Below are positions 17,368 through 25,588 of a stretch of 48,657 bases of DNA, piece by piece. Below the pieces are notes generated by a model. It did not search any database. It saw nothing but the letters and a program-made list of their open reading frames with translations, and had not been told where the DNA came from. The DNA lies in contig PGTK01000011.1 in NCBI GenBank assembly GCA_002794705.1, positions 1-48,657 of the forward strand, given 5' to 3'. The first letter of the stretch is position 1, and each line of letters opens with the position of its first letter. Both the position numbers and the translations under genes were made by a program. Source of the DNA: Candidatus Thermofonsia Clade 1 bacterium. GTDB lineage: Bacteria > Chloroflexota > Anaerolineae > Aggregatilineales > UBA2796.

Positions 17368-19016
17368 GAATGCACCTCCATCACCTCAGGCTTCATCTGG
17401 CAGACCCCAGCCGGACACCGCCTCTCAAGAATGTGTGCGAGATACTCATCGCGGAAGAAGCGCAACGTGCTGATCACAGGGTTGGGCGCCGATTGTCCCA
17501 GTCCGCATAGACTGGTGTGCTTGACCATGTCGCACAGCGACTCCAGCAGCGCTAGATCGTCCAGTGTGGCGCGCCCTTCGCTGATCTTACACAGCAAATC
17601 GTACATTTGCGCTGTACCGACTCGGCACGGCACGCACTTGCCGCACGACTCCGCCATGCTGAATTCCATGAAATACTTCGCCACGTCCACCATGCAGCTG
17701 GTCTCATCCATGACGATCATGCCGCCTGAACCCATGATCGAGCCGACTTGCGTCAAGGACTCATAATCCACATGCATATCGAGATACTGCTCTGGGATGC
17801 AGCCGCCGCTCGGTCCGCCGGTCTGAACTGCCTTGAATTTCTTGCCCTCCGGGATGCCGCCGCCGATTTCAAAGATGATCTCGCGCAGCGTGATGCCCAT
17901 TGGCACCTCGATCAAGCCCGTGTTGTTGATGCGTCCGCTGAGCGCGAAGACTTTTGTACCCTTGCTCTTCTCCGTGCCGATGCTGGCAAACCAGTCGCCG
18001 CCGCGCTGCACAATCTGCACAACGTTCGCAATGGTCTCTACGTTGTTGATCAGCGTCGGTTTGCCCCACAAGCCCGACTCAGCCGGGTACGGCGGACGTG
18101 GGCGCGGCACACCGCGACCGCCCTCGATGCTGGCGATTAACGCGGTCTCTTCGCCGCAGACAAAGGCGCCGGCGCCTAGCCGAATCTCGACATTCAAGCT
18201 GAACGGCGTGCCTGCGATGTTGCTGCCCAGCAGATTCTGCTTCTGAGCCTGCTTAATGGCATTCTGCAGGCGCTTGACGGCGAGCGGATACTCGGCACGC
18301 ACATAAATATAGCCGTGCGAGGCGCCCACAGCGTAAGCAGCCAGCGTCATGCCCTCCAGCACGCGGAAGGGATAATCTTCCATCACAGCGCGATCCATAA
18401 AGGCGCCCGGATCGCCCTCGTCGCCGTTGACGATCACGTACTTGGGCGTCTGCACAGCTTTAGCGACCGTACTCCACTTCAAACCGGTTGAGTAGCCGCC
18501 GCCGCCGCGTCCGCGCAAGCCGCTCTTGACTATTTCTTGCAGTACTTCGGCGGGCGTCCTGTGCATGAGCGAGTCCAGCAGGGCTGTGTAGCCGCCTGCG
18601 GCGATGTAGCTGTTTAGATCGGTCGGATCGATCAAGCCGCCGCCCTGCGTAGCGACGCGCACTTGGCGCGTGAAAAACGGCAGCTGCTTATCAAGTTTGA
18701 TGCGCGAAGGCGGCTCTGCCTCAAACGAATCAACCACAGCCGGCGCGTCTTCAGGCGTCAAGTGCTGGTAAATCTGCTTACCGTGATCCAGATTCGCTAA
18801 CGGACCGCGAGCGCACAATCCCTGACAGCCGCCGGGACGCGCCGCGCACTTTTTCTCCAGTCCGCGTGCCTTCAACTCGGCTTGGATCGCCTTCAGCACC
18901 TCTTCACTGCGGCTAGATTGACAAGCTGTGCCAGTGCAGACGTACAGGATATGCTCCAGCTGGGAGTCTGCCTCTTGCTGCTGCTGGGCAATGGTGTGCA
19001 GGTCTTCAAGATTCAT
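17364..19016 (-). CDS. hoxF: Hydrogenase NAD(H)-binding diaphorase subunit HoxF
   Basis: A 550-residue flavoprotein related to NuoF, the site of NAD(P)H exchange. An N-terminal thioredoxin-like 2Fe-2S domain has C27, C32, C64 and C68. The FMN/NADH region has [14 protein letters not shown] and [14 protein letters not shown]. The 4Fe-4S motif is [13 protein letters not shown] with the distant CGLGQ. The start at 19016 follows GAGGAGCGG at good spacing and comes right after the hoxE stop; an in-frame extension upstream only reads through hoxE. The presence of HoxE, HoxF and HoxU makes a full NAD-coupled diaphorase. A short CPAGVC follows near the C-terminus. Confidence 0.96.
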   Translation of the reverse strand: MNLEDLHTIAQQQQEADSQLEHILYVCTGTACQSSRSEEVLKAIQAELKARGLEKKCAARPGGCQGLCARGPLANLDHGKQIYQHLTPEDAPAVVDSFEAEPPSRIKLDKQLPFFTRQVRVATQGGGLIDPTDLNSYIAAGGYTALLDSLMHRTPAEVLQEIVKSGLRGRGGGGYSTGLKWSTVAKAVQTPKYVIVNGDEGDPGAFMDRAVMEDYPFRVLEGMTLAAYAVGASHGYIYVRAEYPLAVKRLQNAIKQAQKQNLLGSNIAGTPFSLNVEIRLGAGAFVCGEETALIASIEGGRGVPRPRPPYPAESGLWGKPTLINNVETIANVVQIVQRGGDWFASIGTEKSKGTKVFALSGRINNTGLIEVPMGITLREIIFEIGGGIPEGKKFKAVQTGGPSGGCIPEQYLDMHVDYESLTQVGSIMGSGGMIVMDETSCMVDVAKYFMEFSMAESCGKCVPCRVGTAQMYDLLCKISEGRATLDDLALLESLCDMVKHTSLCGLGQSAPNPVISTLRFFRDEYLAHILERRCPAGVCQMKPEVMEVHS

Positions 19017-19017
19017 G

Positions 19018-19530
19018 TTACCGCTCCTCTGGGACGGGAGTCCGCCACGCTGTGACTTTTTGGACAACTTGCTCAGGCGAGAGCTTGCCGTGCGTCTCTT
19101 CATCCAGCACCACGACTGGTGCCAAGCCGCAGGCGCCTACGCAGCGCGCCACGATCAGCGAGACTTTCTTATCAGGAGTCGTTTGATCGGGCTTGATCTC
19201 AAGCGCCTCCTGCAGGCTATTCAAAATGGCAGGCGCGCCCTTGATGTAGCAGGCTGTGCCAAGGCAGACAACGCAAGTATGTTCGCCGGCGGGCTTGAGT
19301 TTGAACAGATTGTAGAACGTGGCAGCGCCATAGACCTGGCTGAGCGGCACGCGCAGCGAACGCGCTACATAGCGCAGCCCGTCTATATCCAGAAAGCCGA
19401 ACGCCTCCTGCATGGTATGCAGGGTCTCGATTAAGCCGCTGGGCTGATAGCCGTGACGGCGCATAGTGGCGTTGACAATCCGCCAGCGTTTATCATCGGA
19501 GGGCGCGGGAATCGCTTTGGCTTGAAACAT
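19018..19530 (-). CDS. hoxE: Hydrogenase diaphorase subunit HoxE
   Basis: A 170-residue NuoE-like protein with a thioredoxin-fold 2Fe-2S cluster: C89 and C94 in CLGTAC, C130 and C134 in CVGAC. The N-terminal helical part includes [32 protein letters not shown], a family hallmark. It is the first gene of the hox run. AGGAAAGGA is placed correctly before the ATG, and a plausible sigma-70 promoter lies further upstream. It ends one base before hoxF begins. Confidence 0.95.
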   Translation of the reverse strand: MFQAKAIPAPSDDKRWRIVNATMRRHGYQPSGLIETLHTMQEAFGFLDIDGLRYVARSLRVPLSQVYGAATFYNLFKLKPAGEHTCVVCLGTACYIKGAPAILNSLQEALEIKPDQTTPDKKVSLIVARCVGACGLAPVVVLDEETHGKLSPEQVVQKVTAWRTPVPEER

Positions 19531-19590
19531 CCGCGTGCGTCCTTTCCTCTAGAATTTTCAAAGCAACGTGATTTTTCAGTTTAAGCGTAC

Positions 19591-19619
19591 CTAATAACTG
19601 ACCCTCCGCAGCATGACAA
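19591..19619 (-). promoter_or_regulatory. Candidate promoter of the hox operon
   Basis: Read on the minus strand: TTGTCA (19619-19614), 17-base spacer, TATTAG (19596-19591). It lies about 60 bases upstream of the hoxE ATG, on the correct strand. Confidence 0.5.
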
Positions 19620-19964
19620 GTGACAGATTTTTAAGCGCAGAATGTCACAATTCTGGTAAAAAAGCAGCGCACTGTACAACAATCTGCGGCAACATGCTGG
19701 AGCAGCTGTGCAGCGACAGGCTGAGTTTTTTGCCGCATGGATGAACTGTTTATCTTTGTCAGGCAGAAGAAAGCTCCGCTTCGTCGTGACTCCAGATGAA
19801 GTGCTGCAGACAACAGTCAGACCTATCTGGGTGAGGGTGTTCACGCTGAGCTGCATCACGCTCTAGCGCGCTTGACGCAGCATCAGAGCGTCCCGAAGTA
19901 TTCCGCTCATCTTTGACGATTCGCATATGACTCTTGAAATTACACGCTCTCTAAACGCCCCCTA

Positions 19965-19993
19965 TTGACCCGTACTGCGTTCAGTGCTAGATT
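19965..19993 (+). promoter_or_regulatory. Promoter of the glycosyltransferase operon
   Basis: TTGACC (19965-19970), 17-base spacer, TAGATT (19988-19993), 21 bases before the ATG at 20015, which has its own GAGG ribosome site. Confidence 0.6.
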
Positions 19994-20014
19994 CACGCGC
20001 AGTGAGGCACGGCA

Positions 20015-20950
20015 ATGAGCGCACTTGTGGCTGATGGCGCCTCTGGCGCCCCTGCTGATATCGGCATTGTGATTGTGAACTGGAATACCTGCGATTTGCT
20101 GCGCGGCTGTTTGCGGTCGCTTGCCGCTAGCGATCCGAGCGTGAGTCGGCGCGTGGTGGTGGTGGATAACGCCAGCAGCGACGGCAGTGCAGCCATGGTG
20201 CGCGCCGAATTCCCTGAGGTCACTTTGCTGGAAAATGCTCAGAACATCGGCTATGCGGCGGCGAACAATCTGGGCTTGCGGCTGCTGGGCTTCGGTCAGC
20301 CGTGCCGTTCGGAGGCGCCGCGCTATGCGCTCTTGCTCAATCCAGATACCGAATTGCCGCCCGACGCGCTGCGGCTGATGCGGGATCGCTTCGATGCCGA
20401 TCCGTGCATCGGTGCAGGCGGACCGCGCCTCATCCTGCCCGACGGCAAACTCGATCTGGCTTGCCGCCGCAGCTTTCCCACGCCTGAGGTCGCTATGTGG
20501 CGGATGCTGGGCTTGAGCAAGCTCTTCCCCAAGAGCAGGCTGTTCGGGCGCTATAATCTGACCTACCTTGATGAACACCTTGAGACCGAAGTAGACTGTG
20601 TCGTGGGCGCCTTCATGCTGGTGCGCCGTGAGGTGATCGAGCGCGTCGGCTTGTTGGACGAGACCTTTTGGATGTACGGAGAAGATATAGATTGGGCGTA
20701 CCGAATCAAGCAGGACGGCTGGAAAATACTCTACTATCCGAGAGTGACAGTGTTGCACATCAAACGGGCAGCCAGCCGCAAAAACCCGAAGACTCGGCTG
20801 GAGTTTCAGCGCGCCAGCCTGATCTTTTACTACAAACACTTCGCCCGTCAGACGCCGCGCCTGATGCATTGGGCAGTCCTAGCGGGACTGCTGATCCAGG
20901 GCGGGCGTCCGCTCTGGGCGGACATTCGAGCGCGAAGCAGGTCACGCTGA
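20015..20950 (+). CDS. Family 2 glycosyltransferase (rhamnosyltransferase-like)
   Basis: A 311-residue GT-A enzyme. It shows IGIVIVNWNTCDLLRGCL at the N-terminus, VVVDNASSDGS, NIGYAAANN, the acceptor-side LLLNPDTELP and GEDIDWAYRIKQDGWKI, all typical of WbbL-like inverting transferases that extend polyprenol-linked sugars. The C-terminal 40 residues have a hydrophobic patch (MHWAVLAGLLIQGG) that may touch the membrane. The following gene begins about 20 bases downstream and makes the lipid-linked sugar on which this enzyme could act. The sugar is not predictable. Confidence 0.9.
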   Translation: MSALVADGASGAPADIGIVIVNWNTCDLLRGCLRSLAASDPSVSRRVVVVDNASSDGSAAMVRAEFPEVTLLENAQNIGYAAANNLGLRLLGFGQPCRSEAPRYALLLNPDTELPPDALRLMRDRFDADPCIGAGGPRLILPDGKLDLACRRSFPTPEVAMWRMLGLSKLFPKSRLFGRYNLTYLDEHLETEVDCVVGAFMLVRREVIERVGLLDETFWMYGEDIDWAYRIKQDGWKILYYPRVTVLHIKRAASRKNPKTRLEFQRASLIFYYKHFARQTPRLMHWAVLAGLLIQGGRPLWADIRARSRSR

Positions 20951-20970
20951 CCGCTGAGCCGCCGCCGCAC

Positions 20971-22371
20971 TTGCGCAGCTTTCTGGCTGCGCTGTTGGTG
21001 TTGATAGATATCGGCGCGCTCGGCGCAGCTTTTTGGCTTGGCTACATGGCGCGCCGCGAGCTGCCGCTCTTTGCCGCACCGATTGATCCGCCGTCGCTAC
21101 GCGCTTACTTGCCCGTCTTCCTGATCCAGACGGCGACGATCCTGACCGTCTTCTACTTCGCACGGCTCTACCATCAGCGGCGGGCTGCCAGCCGCATTGA
21201 TACGCTCTATGCCATTGCCGCGTCCGTCTCGATCGGCGTGGTCATGTCGAATGGCATTTCCAGCATTCTGCTGAAAGGCACGGGTGTCGGCACGGATTAT
21301 CCGCGCCAGATGATCCTGTATGTCTGGCTCTTCACGCTGATCAGCGTGACGCTTGGGCGCGAGGTACATCGGCAAATTACCGTGCGGCTGCGCAAGGCGG
21401 GCTTTGCGCGGGATCGCGTGCTGATCGTCGGCTCTGGGGAGGTGGCACAGGGCATTATTCAGCACATTCAGGCGAATCCGCAGCTGGGCTATCGGATCAT
21501 CGGCGCTGTGAACGGCGAGTCAGGCGGCTCAGTGGCGCACGTGCCGATCATCGGCACAGCGGCAGAGCTATCCGATCTGATTGACATCTATCACATTGAT
21601 GAGGTCATCATTGCGCAGCCTGAACTGCAGCGCCAAGAGCTGGTCAGTTTGGTGGCGCGTTGCCAGCGCGGAAGGGTCAGCATCAAAATCTACCCTGACC
21701 TGTTCAGCTATATGGCGGGCGGCATGAGCGTGGACGATCTGGGCGGCTTGCCGCTGCTCTCTGTGCGTGACGTGGCGCTGCGCGGCTGGAAGCTCTCGCT
21801 CAAGCGCGGCTTGGATATCTTTGGCGCGGCTTTCGGCTTGATCTTCCTCTCGCCATTCATGCTCCTGACTGCGATTTTGATCAAGCGCGAATCGCCCGGA
21901 CCAGTTTTCTTCGTTCAAGAGCGCATGGGCTTAGATGGTCGCCCGTTCCCGATGCTCAAGTTCCGCTCCATGCGCATTGACGCTGAAAAGGACGGTCCGG
22001 GCTGGACAAAAGAGAACGATCCGCGTGTGACGCGCATTGGCAGATGGATGCGCCGCAACAATTGGGACGAAATCCCGAACTTGATCAACGTCCTATTGGG
22101 ACACATGAGCCTTGTCGGACCGCGCCCGGAGCAGCCACACTTTGTGCAACAATTCCGCGAGAAAATTCCGCGCTACATGGAACGTCACCGTGAGAAAGCA
22201 GGCGTGACGGGCTGGGCGCAGGTCAACGGCTTGCGCGGCGATACTAGCATTGAAGAGCGCATCAAATATGACCTGTGGTATGTGGAAAATTGGTCGTTTT
22301 GGCTAGACGTGAAGATCATTTTGCGCACCATCATCCAGACCTTGACGGGCAGGAGTAAAAACGCCTACTAG
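20971..22371 (+). CDS. Polyprenyl glycosylphosphotransferase (exopolysaccharide initiation)
   Basis: A roughly 466-residue membrane enzyme that transfers a sugar-1-phosphate from UDP-sugar to undecaprenyl phosphate. The N-terminal half has four or five membrane segments and a CoA-binding-like Rossmann domain (VLIVGSGEVAQGII). The C-terminal catalytic block has KRGLDIFGAAFGLI, ESPGPVFFVQERMG, FRSMRIDAEKDG and WDEIPNLINVLLGHMSLVGPRPEQP, the WcaJ/WbaP core. The start is uncertain: no in-frame ATG or GTG lies near. TTG 20971 gives the usual length and opens with a membrane helix; CTG 20947 or TTG 20869 are alternatives. The frame stays open into the previous gene, probably by chance. Confidence 0.88.
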   Translation: MRSFLAALLVLIDIGALGAAFWLGYMARRELPLFAAPIDPPSLRAYLPVFLIQTATILTVFYFARLYHQRRAASRIDTLYAIAASVSIGVVMSNGISSILLKGTGVGTDYPRQMILYVWLFTLISVTLGREVHRQITVRLRKAGFARDRVLIVGSGEVAQGIIQHIQANPQLGYRIIGAVNGESGGSVAHVPIIGTAAELSDLIDIYHIDEVIIAQPELQRQELVSLVARCQRGRVSIKIYPDLFSYMAGGMSVDDLGGLPLLSVRDVALRGWKLSLKRGLDIFGAAFGLIFLSPFMLLTAILIKRESPGPVFFVQERMGLDGRPFPMLKFRSMRIDAEKDGPGWTKENDPRVTRIGRWMRRNNWDEIPNLINVLLGHMSLVGPRPEQPHFVQQFREKIPRYMERHREKAGVTGWAQVNGLRGDTSIEERIKYDLWYVENWSFWLDVKIILRTIIQTLTGRSKNAY

Positions 22372-22383
22372 GCGGAGTGCCGC

Positions 22384-23706
22384 ATGGGCGAACTGTTGAT
22401 CATCTTGCTGCTGATCGTGGCAAATGGCGTTTTTGCCATGTCCGAGACGGCTTTGCTCTCAGCGCGGAAGGCGCGGCTGCAGCAGCGCGCTAACGAGGGC
22501 GATCAGCGGGCAGCGGCGGCGCTTGAACTCGCCAATCAGCCCAATACGTTCCTTGCTACGGTGCAGGTTGCCATTACGTTGATCGGCATTTTGGCAGGCG
22601 CCTTCGGCGGCGCGACCATCGCCGTGAGTCTGGCAGAAGTGCTGCGGGGTGTGCCATTCCTCGCCACTTCGGCTGAGCCGCTTGCCTTCGCACTAGTTGT
22701 GCTGCTCACCACCTATCTTTCGCTGATTTTAGGCGAACTTGTCCCCAAGCGCCTTGCCTTGACTAGTCCTGAGCGGATCATCGCGCTGGTCGCTGCGCCG
22801 ATGCGCCTGCTCTCGTGGATAACGTCGCCGTTAGTGCGCTTTTTAGATGGCTCGACTAACCTCGTGCTGAACGCGCTAGGCGTGCGACCTTCAACAGAGC
22901 CTGAAGTGACCGAAGAAGAGATCAAGGTCATGATTGCGCAGGGCGCGCAGAGCGGCACCTTTGAAGAGACCGAGCGCGAGTTGGTGGATGGCGTCTTTCG
23001 CCTTGCTGACGTGCGCGTGGACGCCCTGATGACGCCGCGCACTGAAGTGACGTGGTTCGATGTGAACGAGTCGGTTGAGTCCGTGCGCGAAAAGATCGTC
23101 AAGAGCGGTAGATCGCGCTTTCCTGTAGTGCGGGGCAGCCTTGATGATGTGATCGGCGTGGTGCGCGCCAAAGATTTGCTGGCGCGGGCGCTTGCCAACG
23201 AGCCGTTCGATCTGACGGCGTGCCTGCAGCCGCCGCTTTTCGTGCCGGAGTCGCTCACGGCGCTCAAATTGCTCAATCGCTTCCGCGATGCTAACACGCA
23301 TATCGCGCTGATCATTGATGAGTATGGCGGTTTGCGCGGCGTGGTGACCATTGCCGATATTCTGGCAGAAATTGTGGGCGGGGTCTACCTTGAGGAAGAG
23401 GCGGTTGAGCCTGAGGCGGTTCAGCGCGAAGACGGCTCTTGGCTGATTGACGGCTTGATCATGATTGATGAATTCTCCGAACTTTTCCCGATGCTGCGCC
23501 TGCCCGATGAGTCCGAGCGCGAATACCAGACCCTAGGCGGCTATCTGATGAGCCAATTTGGGCGCATCCCGCAAATTGGCGATGTCTACGAGGCAGACGG
23601 GCTGCGCTTCGAGGTCGTAGATATGGACGGCTACCGCGTGGATCGCGTTTTGGTCTCGCAGGTGCCGCCCTCTACGCCAAACGAGACCGCCCCGCAAGAG
23701 CCTTAG
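22384..23706 (+). CDS. CNNM/CorC-type hemolysin family protein (DUF21, CBS pair, CorC domain)
   Basis: A 440-residue membrane protein. Residues 1-150 form the DUF21 transmembrane domain (ANGVFAMSETALLSARK, then VQVAITLIGILAGAFGG and LSLILGELVPKRLAL). Two CBS domains follow at about 205-330 (DALMTPRTEVTWFD, FPVVRG, HIALIIDEYGGLRGVVT). The transporter-associated CorC/HlyC domain is at about 345-430 with GSWLIDG and LGGYLMSQFGRIP. The family is linked to magnesium or cobalt efflux and ion balance; 'hemolysin' is a historical name. It is 12 bases behind the glycosylphosphotransferase, and its stop overlaps the next convergent gene by 4 bases. Confidence 0.93.
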   Translation: MGELLIILLLIVANGVFAMSETALLSARKARLQQRANEGDQRAAAALELANQPNTFLATVQVAITLIGILAGAFGGATIAVSLAEVLRGVPFLATSAEPLAFALVVLLTTYLSLILGELVPKRLALTSPERIIALVAAPMRLLSWITSPLVRFLDGSTNLVLNALGVRPSTEPEVTEEEIKVMIAQGAQSGTFEETERELVDGVFRLADVRVDALMTPRTEVTWFDVNESVESVREKIVKSGRSRFPVVRGSLDDVIGVVRAKDLLARALANEPFDLTACLQPPLFVPESLTALKLLNRFRDANTHIALIIDEYGGLRGVVTIADILAEIVGGVYLEEEAVEPEAVQREDGSWLIDGLIMIDEFSELFPMLRLPDESEREYQTLGGYLMSQFGRIPQIGDVYEADGLRFEVVDMDGYRVDRVLVSQVPPSTPNETAPQEP

Positions 23707-24248
23707 AAACCTGCACGGGTCGGCAGGGGCGTGGGCGTTGGCGAGGGTGTCAGCGTGATGACAGGCAGGCGTGGGGCGCGTGGCACGGGTGTGCTGGTCG
23801 CTGAGCGCGTCCACACAAACGGACAGCGAAACGTCTTAGCGAAGGGCGGCGCGCCGTTTGCGCCGTGCGCTGCGTTAAACCACTGAACCGTGAAAATCGG
23901 CTCTGTGCGGTCAATCAGGGCTACGACGCGGCTGCCATCGCGGGCTGTTTTGGTGACAGGTCTGCCCGCTACATCGGTCAGTTCATCAAACACAAAGATG
24001 ACAAGTGGATAGCCTGTGCTATCAGCGCGCACGCCCCAGACCTCAAACTCGCGCCACACGGCGTCACAGTAGATCGCAACGCGATCCGTCGGATTCGGCT
24101 CAGCGCGGTCATCATCAGGATCGAAGCCTTCAAACGGCGGCGTGTAGCCCTGCGCTTGGACGGCTGGGCGCGTGGGCGCGGCGCTCAAGGCAAGTAGGGC
24201 AAGGCTGCCGATCAAGGCAATGCTCAGAGCAAGGCTCAGGGCGCGCAT
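23703..24248 (-). CDS. Small secreted protein of unknown function
   Basis: A 181-residue protein with a signal peptide (hydrophobic 5-22, then AAPTRPAVQAQG). The mature part has two cysteines (IYCDAVWREFEVWGV and FRCPFVWT) that could form a disulfide. The C-terminus is a Pro/Thr-rich stretch (TPSPTPTPLPT), common in exported proteins of this phylum. The ATG at 24248 is chosen because GAGG sits about 9 bases upstream and the signal peptide begins there. I do not recognise a family. Confidence 0.7.
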   Translation of the reverse strand: MRALSLALSIALIGSLALLALSAAPTRPAVQAQGYTPPFEGFDPDDDRAEPNPTDRVAIYCDAVWREFEVWGVRADSTGYPLVIFVFDELTDVAGRPVTKTARDGSRVVALIDRTEPIFTVQWFNAAHGANGAPPFAKTFRCPFVWTRSATSTPVPRAPRLPVITLTPSPTPTPLPTRAGF

Positions 24249-24309
24249 AGTGACATTCCTCTTTTGGCGCATTATAGCACGGGTTCTGTGAGTTTTGGCG
24301 CAGGAATAA

Positions 24310-24349
24310 TTTTGCTCGTGCAGACTCGCGTCCGCACGGGCAAGCAAAA
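24310..24349 (-). terminator. Terminator-like hairpin after the zinc-ribbon gene
   Basis: TTTTGCT (24310-24316) pairs with AGCAAAA (24343-24349) and CGTGC (24317-24321) with GCACG (24334-24338), leaving a 4-base bulge. It begins 6 bases past the stop of the zinc-ribbon gene and is followed on the minus strand by ATTATTCC. Confidence 0.45.
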
Positions 24350-24354
24350 GATTC

Positions 24355-25422
24355 CTAGCGCGGCGCTTGCGGCTTCAAATCGCTCCAGACCACGTTGCCA
24401 AAGCCATCGAAGTTGACTGAATAGCGCGCATTCACGCGGAAAGTGCGCCATTCCTCCTCAGTTTTGGCGCGATACTCCAGACGGCTCTCCTGAGGCTTGT
24501 CAGCGCGCTTGAAAAAGACCAGCAGCCGTTCCTCGCGTCCGCCTTCGCGCTCACGGGCGCCCAAATTCACAGCGCCCCAGATCAATGGATCATCCGCGTC
24601 GCCGCTTGTGCGCACCTCACGAACGCGCTGCCACTGATCGTAGGTGTAGTTGCAGTAGCGCTCAGAGCGGTATTCCGTTCGCGTGCGGCTCTCATAGACA
24701 GGCTGCTCAATGAAGGTGCCATCGCCGCGATCTACGCGCCGTGTGCCTGTCTGCACGCGCTCCGTGACCGTGTAAGGGCGATCGCGCAGGCTGCACGAGA
24801 CGTTATAGGCGCCGGGCGGCACTTGATCGTGCCAGCCGCTGCCGGTTAGGGTATTGAGACGCTCAATAGCGATCACACGCGACCATTGCAGATCGTCAAC
24901 GATCAGCTCAGCGGGCGTGCGCTGCACCGCGAGGAAGATCAGGAAGCCGATGACGCCGACTACCGCCGCGAGGATCAGGATCAGCGGCAAGGGATTGCTC
25001 TTCGGCTTGGGCTTAGTAACGGCTTGCTGAGCTTTGAAGCGCTCTAGGACGAGGTCGCGTGCTTTGCCCGTATCTTCAGCTGAGCCGACGATAACCGATT
25101 CGCGGCGCGCTACCTCTGCAGCGCCGCTCAAATCGCCGCCACAGGCGACGCAGAACTGCGCGGCGGCGCTATTGGGCTGCTTGCAATACGGACAGGCTCG
25201 GTCGGCGCCGTGATAGGTGTACTTCGGATCGGTTACCAGCTTTTTATCTGCTTCAGAGGGGAAGTAGCGCCATTCAGGGTCTTGTTTAGCGCCACAGTTG
25301 GGACAGAAACGATGATCAACGCCCAGCAGCTTCTGTGTGCCGCAGAATTGGCAGTCCCAGAGCATCTGGTAGACGGGTTCGCTGCTTGGGGGCGCATTGC
25401 GCTGCGAATCAGGTGGCAGCAT
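24355..25422 (-). CDS. Zinc-ribbon membrane protein of unknown function
   Basis: A 355-residue protein. Two zinc ribbons occupy the N-terminus: C24/C27/C40/C43 (CQFCGTQ...CPNCGA) and C77/C80/C91/C94 (CPYC...CVACGG). A basic stretch (KPKPKSNP) precedes one membrane helix at 144-167. The remaining ~190 residues lie on the other side and are rich in beta-type, charged sequence with repeated Tyr/Arg (RTRTEYRSERYCNYTYDQWQRVREV). The layout suggests a cytoplasmic metal-binding head anchored to an external domain. It is monocistronic, with a hairpin after its stop. No family function is known to me. Confidence 0.75.
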   Translation of the reverse strand: MLPPDSQRNAPPSSEPVYQMLWDCQFCGTQKLLGVDHRFCPNCGAKQDPEWRYFPSEADKKLVTDPKYTYHGADRACPYCKQPNSAAAQFCVACGGDLSGAAEVARRESVIVGSAEDTGKARDLVLERFKAQQAVTKPKPKSNPLPLILILAAVVGVIGFLIFLAVQRTPAELIVDDLQWSRVIAIERLNTLTGSGWHDQVPPGAYNVSCSLRDRPYTVTERVQTGTRRVDRGDGTFIEQPVYESRTRTEYRSERYCNYTYDQWQRVREVRTSGDADDPLIWGAVNLGAREREGGREERLLVFFKRADKPQESRLEYRAKTEEEWRTFRVNARYSVNFDGFGNVVWSDLKPQAPR

Positions 25423-25514
25423 GATAGTCTCCTCACATTTTTAGTCCATATTTACATTTAACCACAGCTTGAGGCGCTGCGCACTAATTTAGCACGCTCT
25501 GTTATTCAAAAGGT

Positions 25515-25543
25515 GTTAAAAGCGTGTAAAAGACAGTAAAAAG
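25515..25543 (+). repeat. Three phased TAAAAG repeats upstream of cobT
   Basis: GTTAAAAG (25515-25522), GTAAAAG (25526-25532) and GTAAAAAG (25536-25543) recur every 10-11 bases, ending 9 bases before the cobT -35 box. Helix-phased A-tracts can bend DNA or act as an UP element or tandem regulator site. Confidence 0.4.
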
Positions 25544-25552
25544 TTGCCTGCG

Positions 25553-25581
25553 TTGACAGCGCGCCTGCTCTGGGCTAGAGT
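25553..25581 (+). promoter_or_regulatory. Promoter of the cob cluster, placing the start of transcription at the cobT ATG
   Basis: A consensus TTGACA (25553-25558), exact 17-base spacer and TAGAGT (25576-25581). The usual start point, about 7 bases after the -10, falls at 25588, next to the ATG at 25589. No ribosome site precedes that ATG. Confidence 0.65.
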
Positions 25582-25588
25582 CGCTGCT

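Larger units (their letters stand above)
19531..20014. other. Divergent regulatory region between hox and the glycosyltransferase operon
   Basis: About 480 bases, AT-richer than the flanks, with no convincing coding frame; a 92-codon minus frame here is Cys-rich and unlike any family I know. It holds the candidate hoxE promoter (minus) at 19591-19619 and the glycosyltransferase promoter (plus) at 19965-19993. GTGACA near 19620 and TGTCAC near 19644 form an imperfect inverted repeat upstream of the hox -35 box, a possible regulator site. I see no clear FNR or Rex consensus. Confidence 0.5.

Noticed and set aside
16651..19530. HoxE/F/U as part of respiratory complex I
   Set aside because: HoxU is far shorter than NuoG and the next genes are NiFe hydrogenase subunits with intact nickel motifs, not other nuo genes.
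19581..19859. A 92-codon, Cys-rich minus-strand frame upstream of hoxE
   Set aside because: No ribosome site, no recognisable motif, skewed composition, and it overlaps the likely hox promoter.
25515..25543. Short regular repeats as a CRISPR-like array
   Set aside because: Units are only 7-8 bases with 3-base gaps and there is no leader or cas gene.
25423..25588. Cobalamin riboswitch upstream of cobT
   Set aside because: The gap is too short and I see no B12-box-like sequence; the promoter also places transcription start at the ATG.
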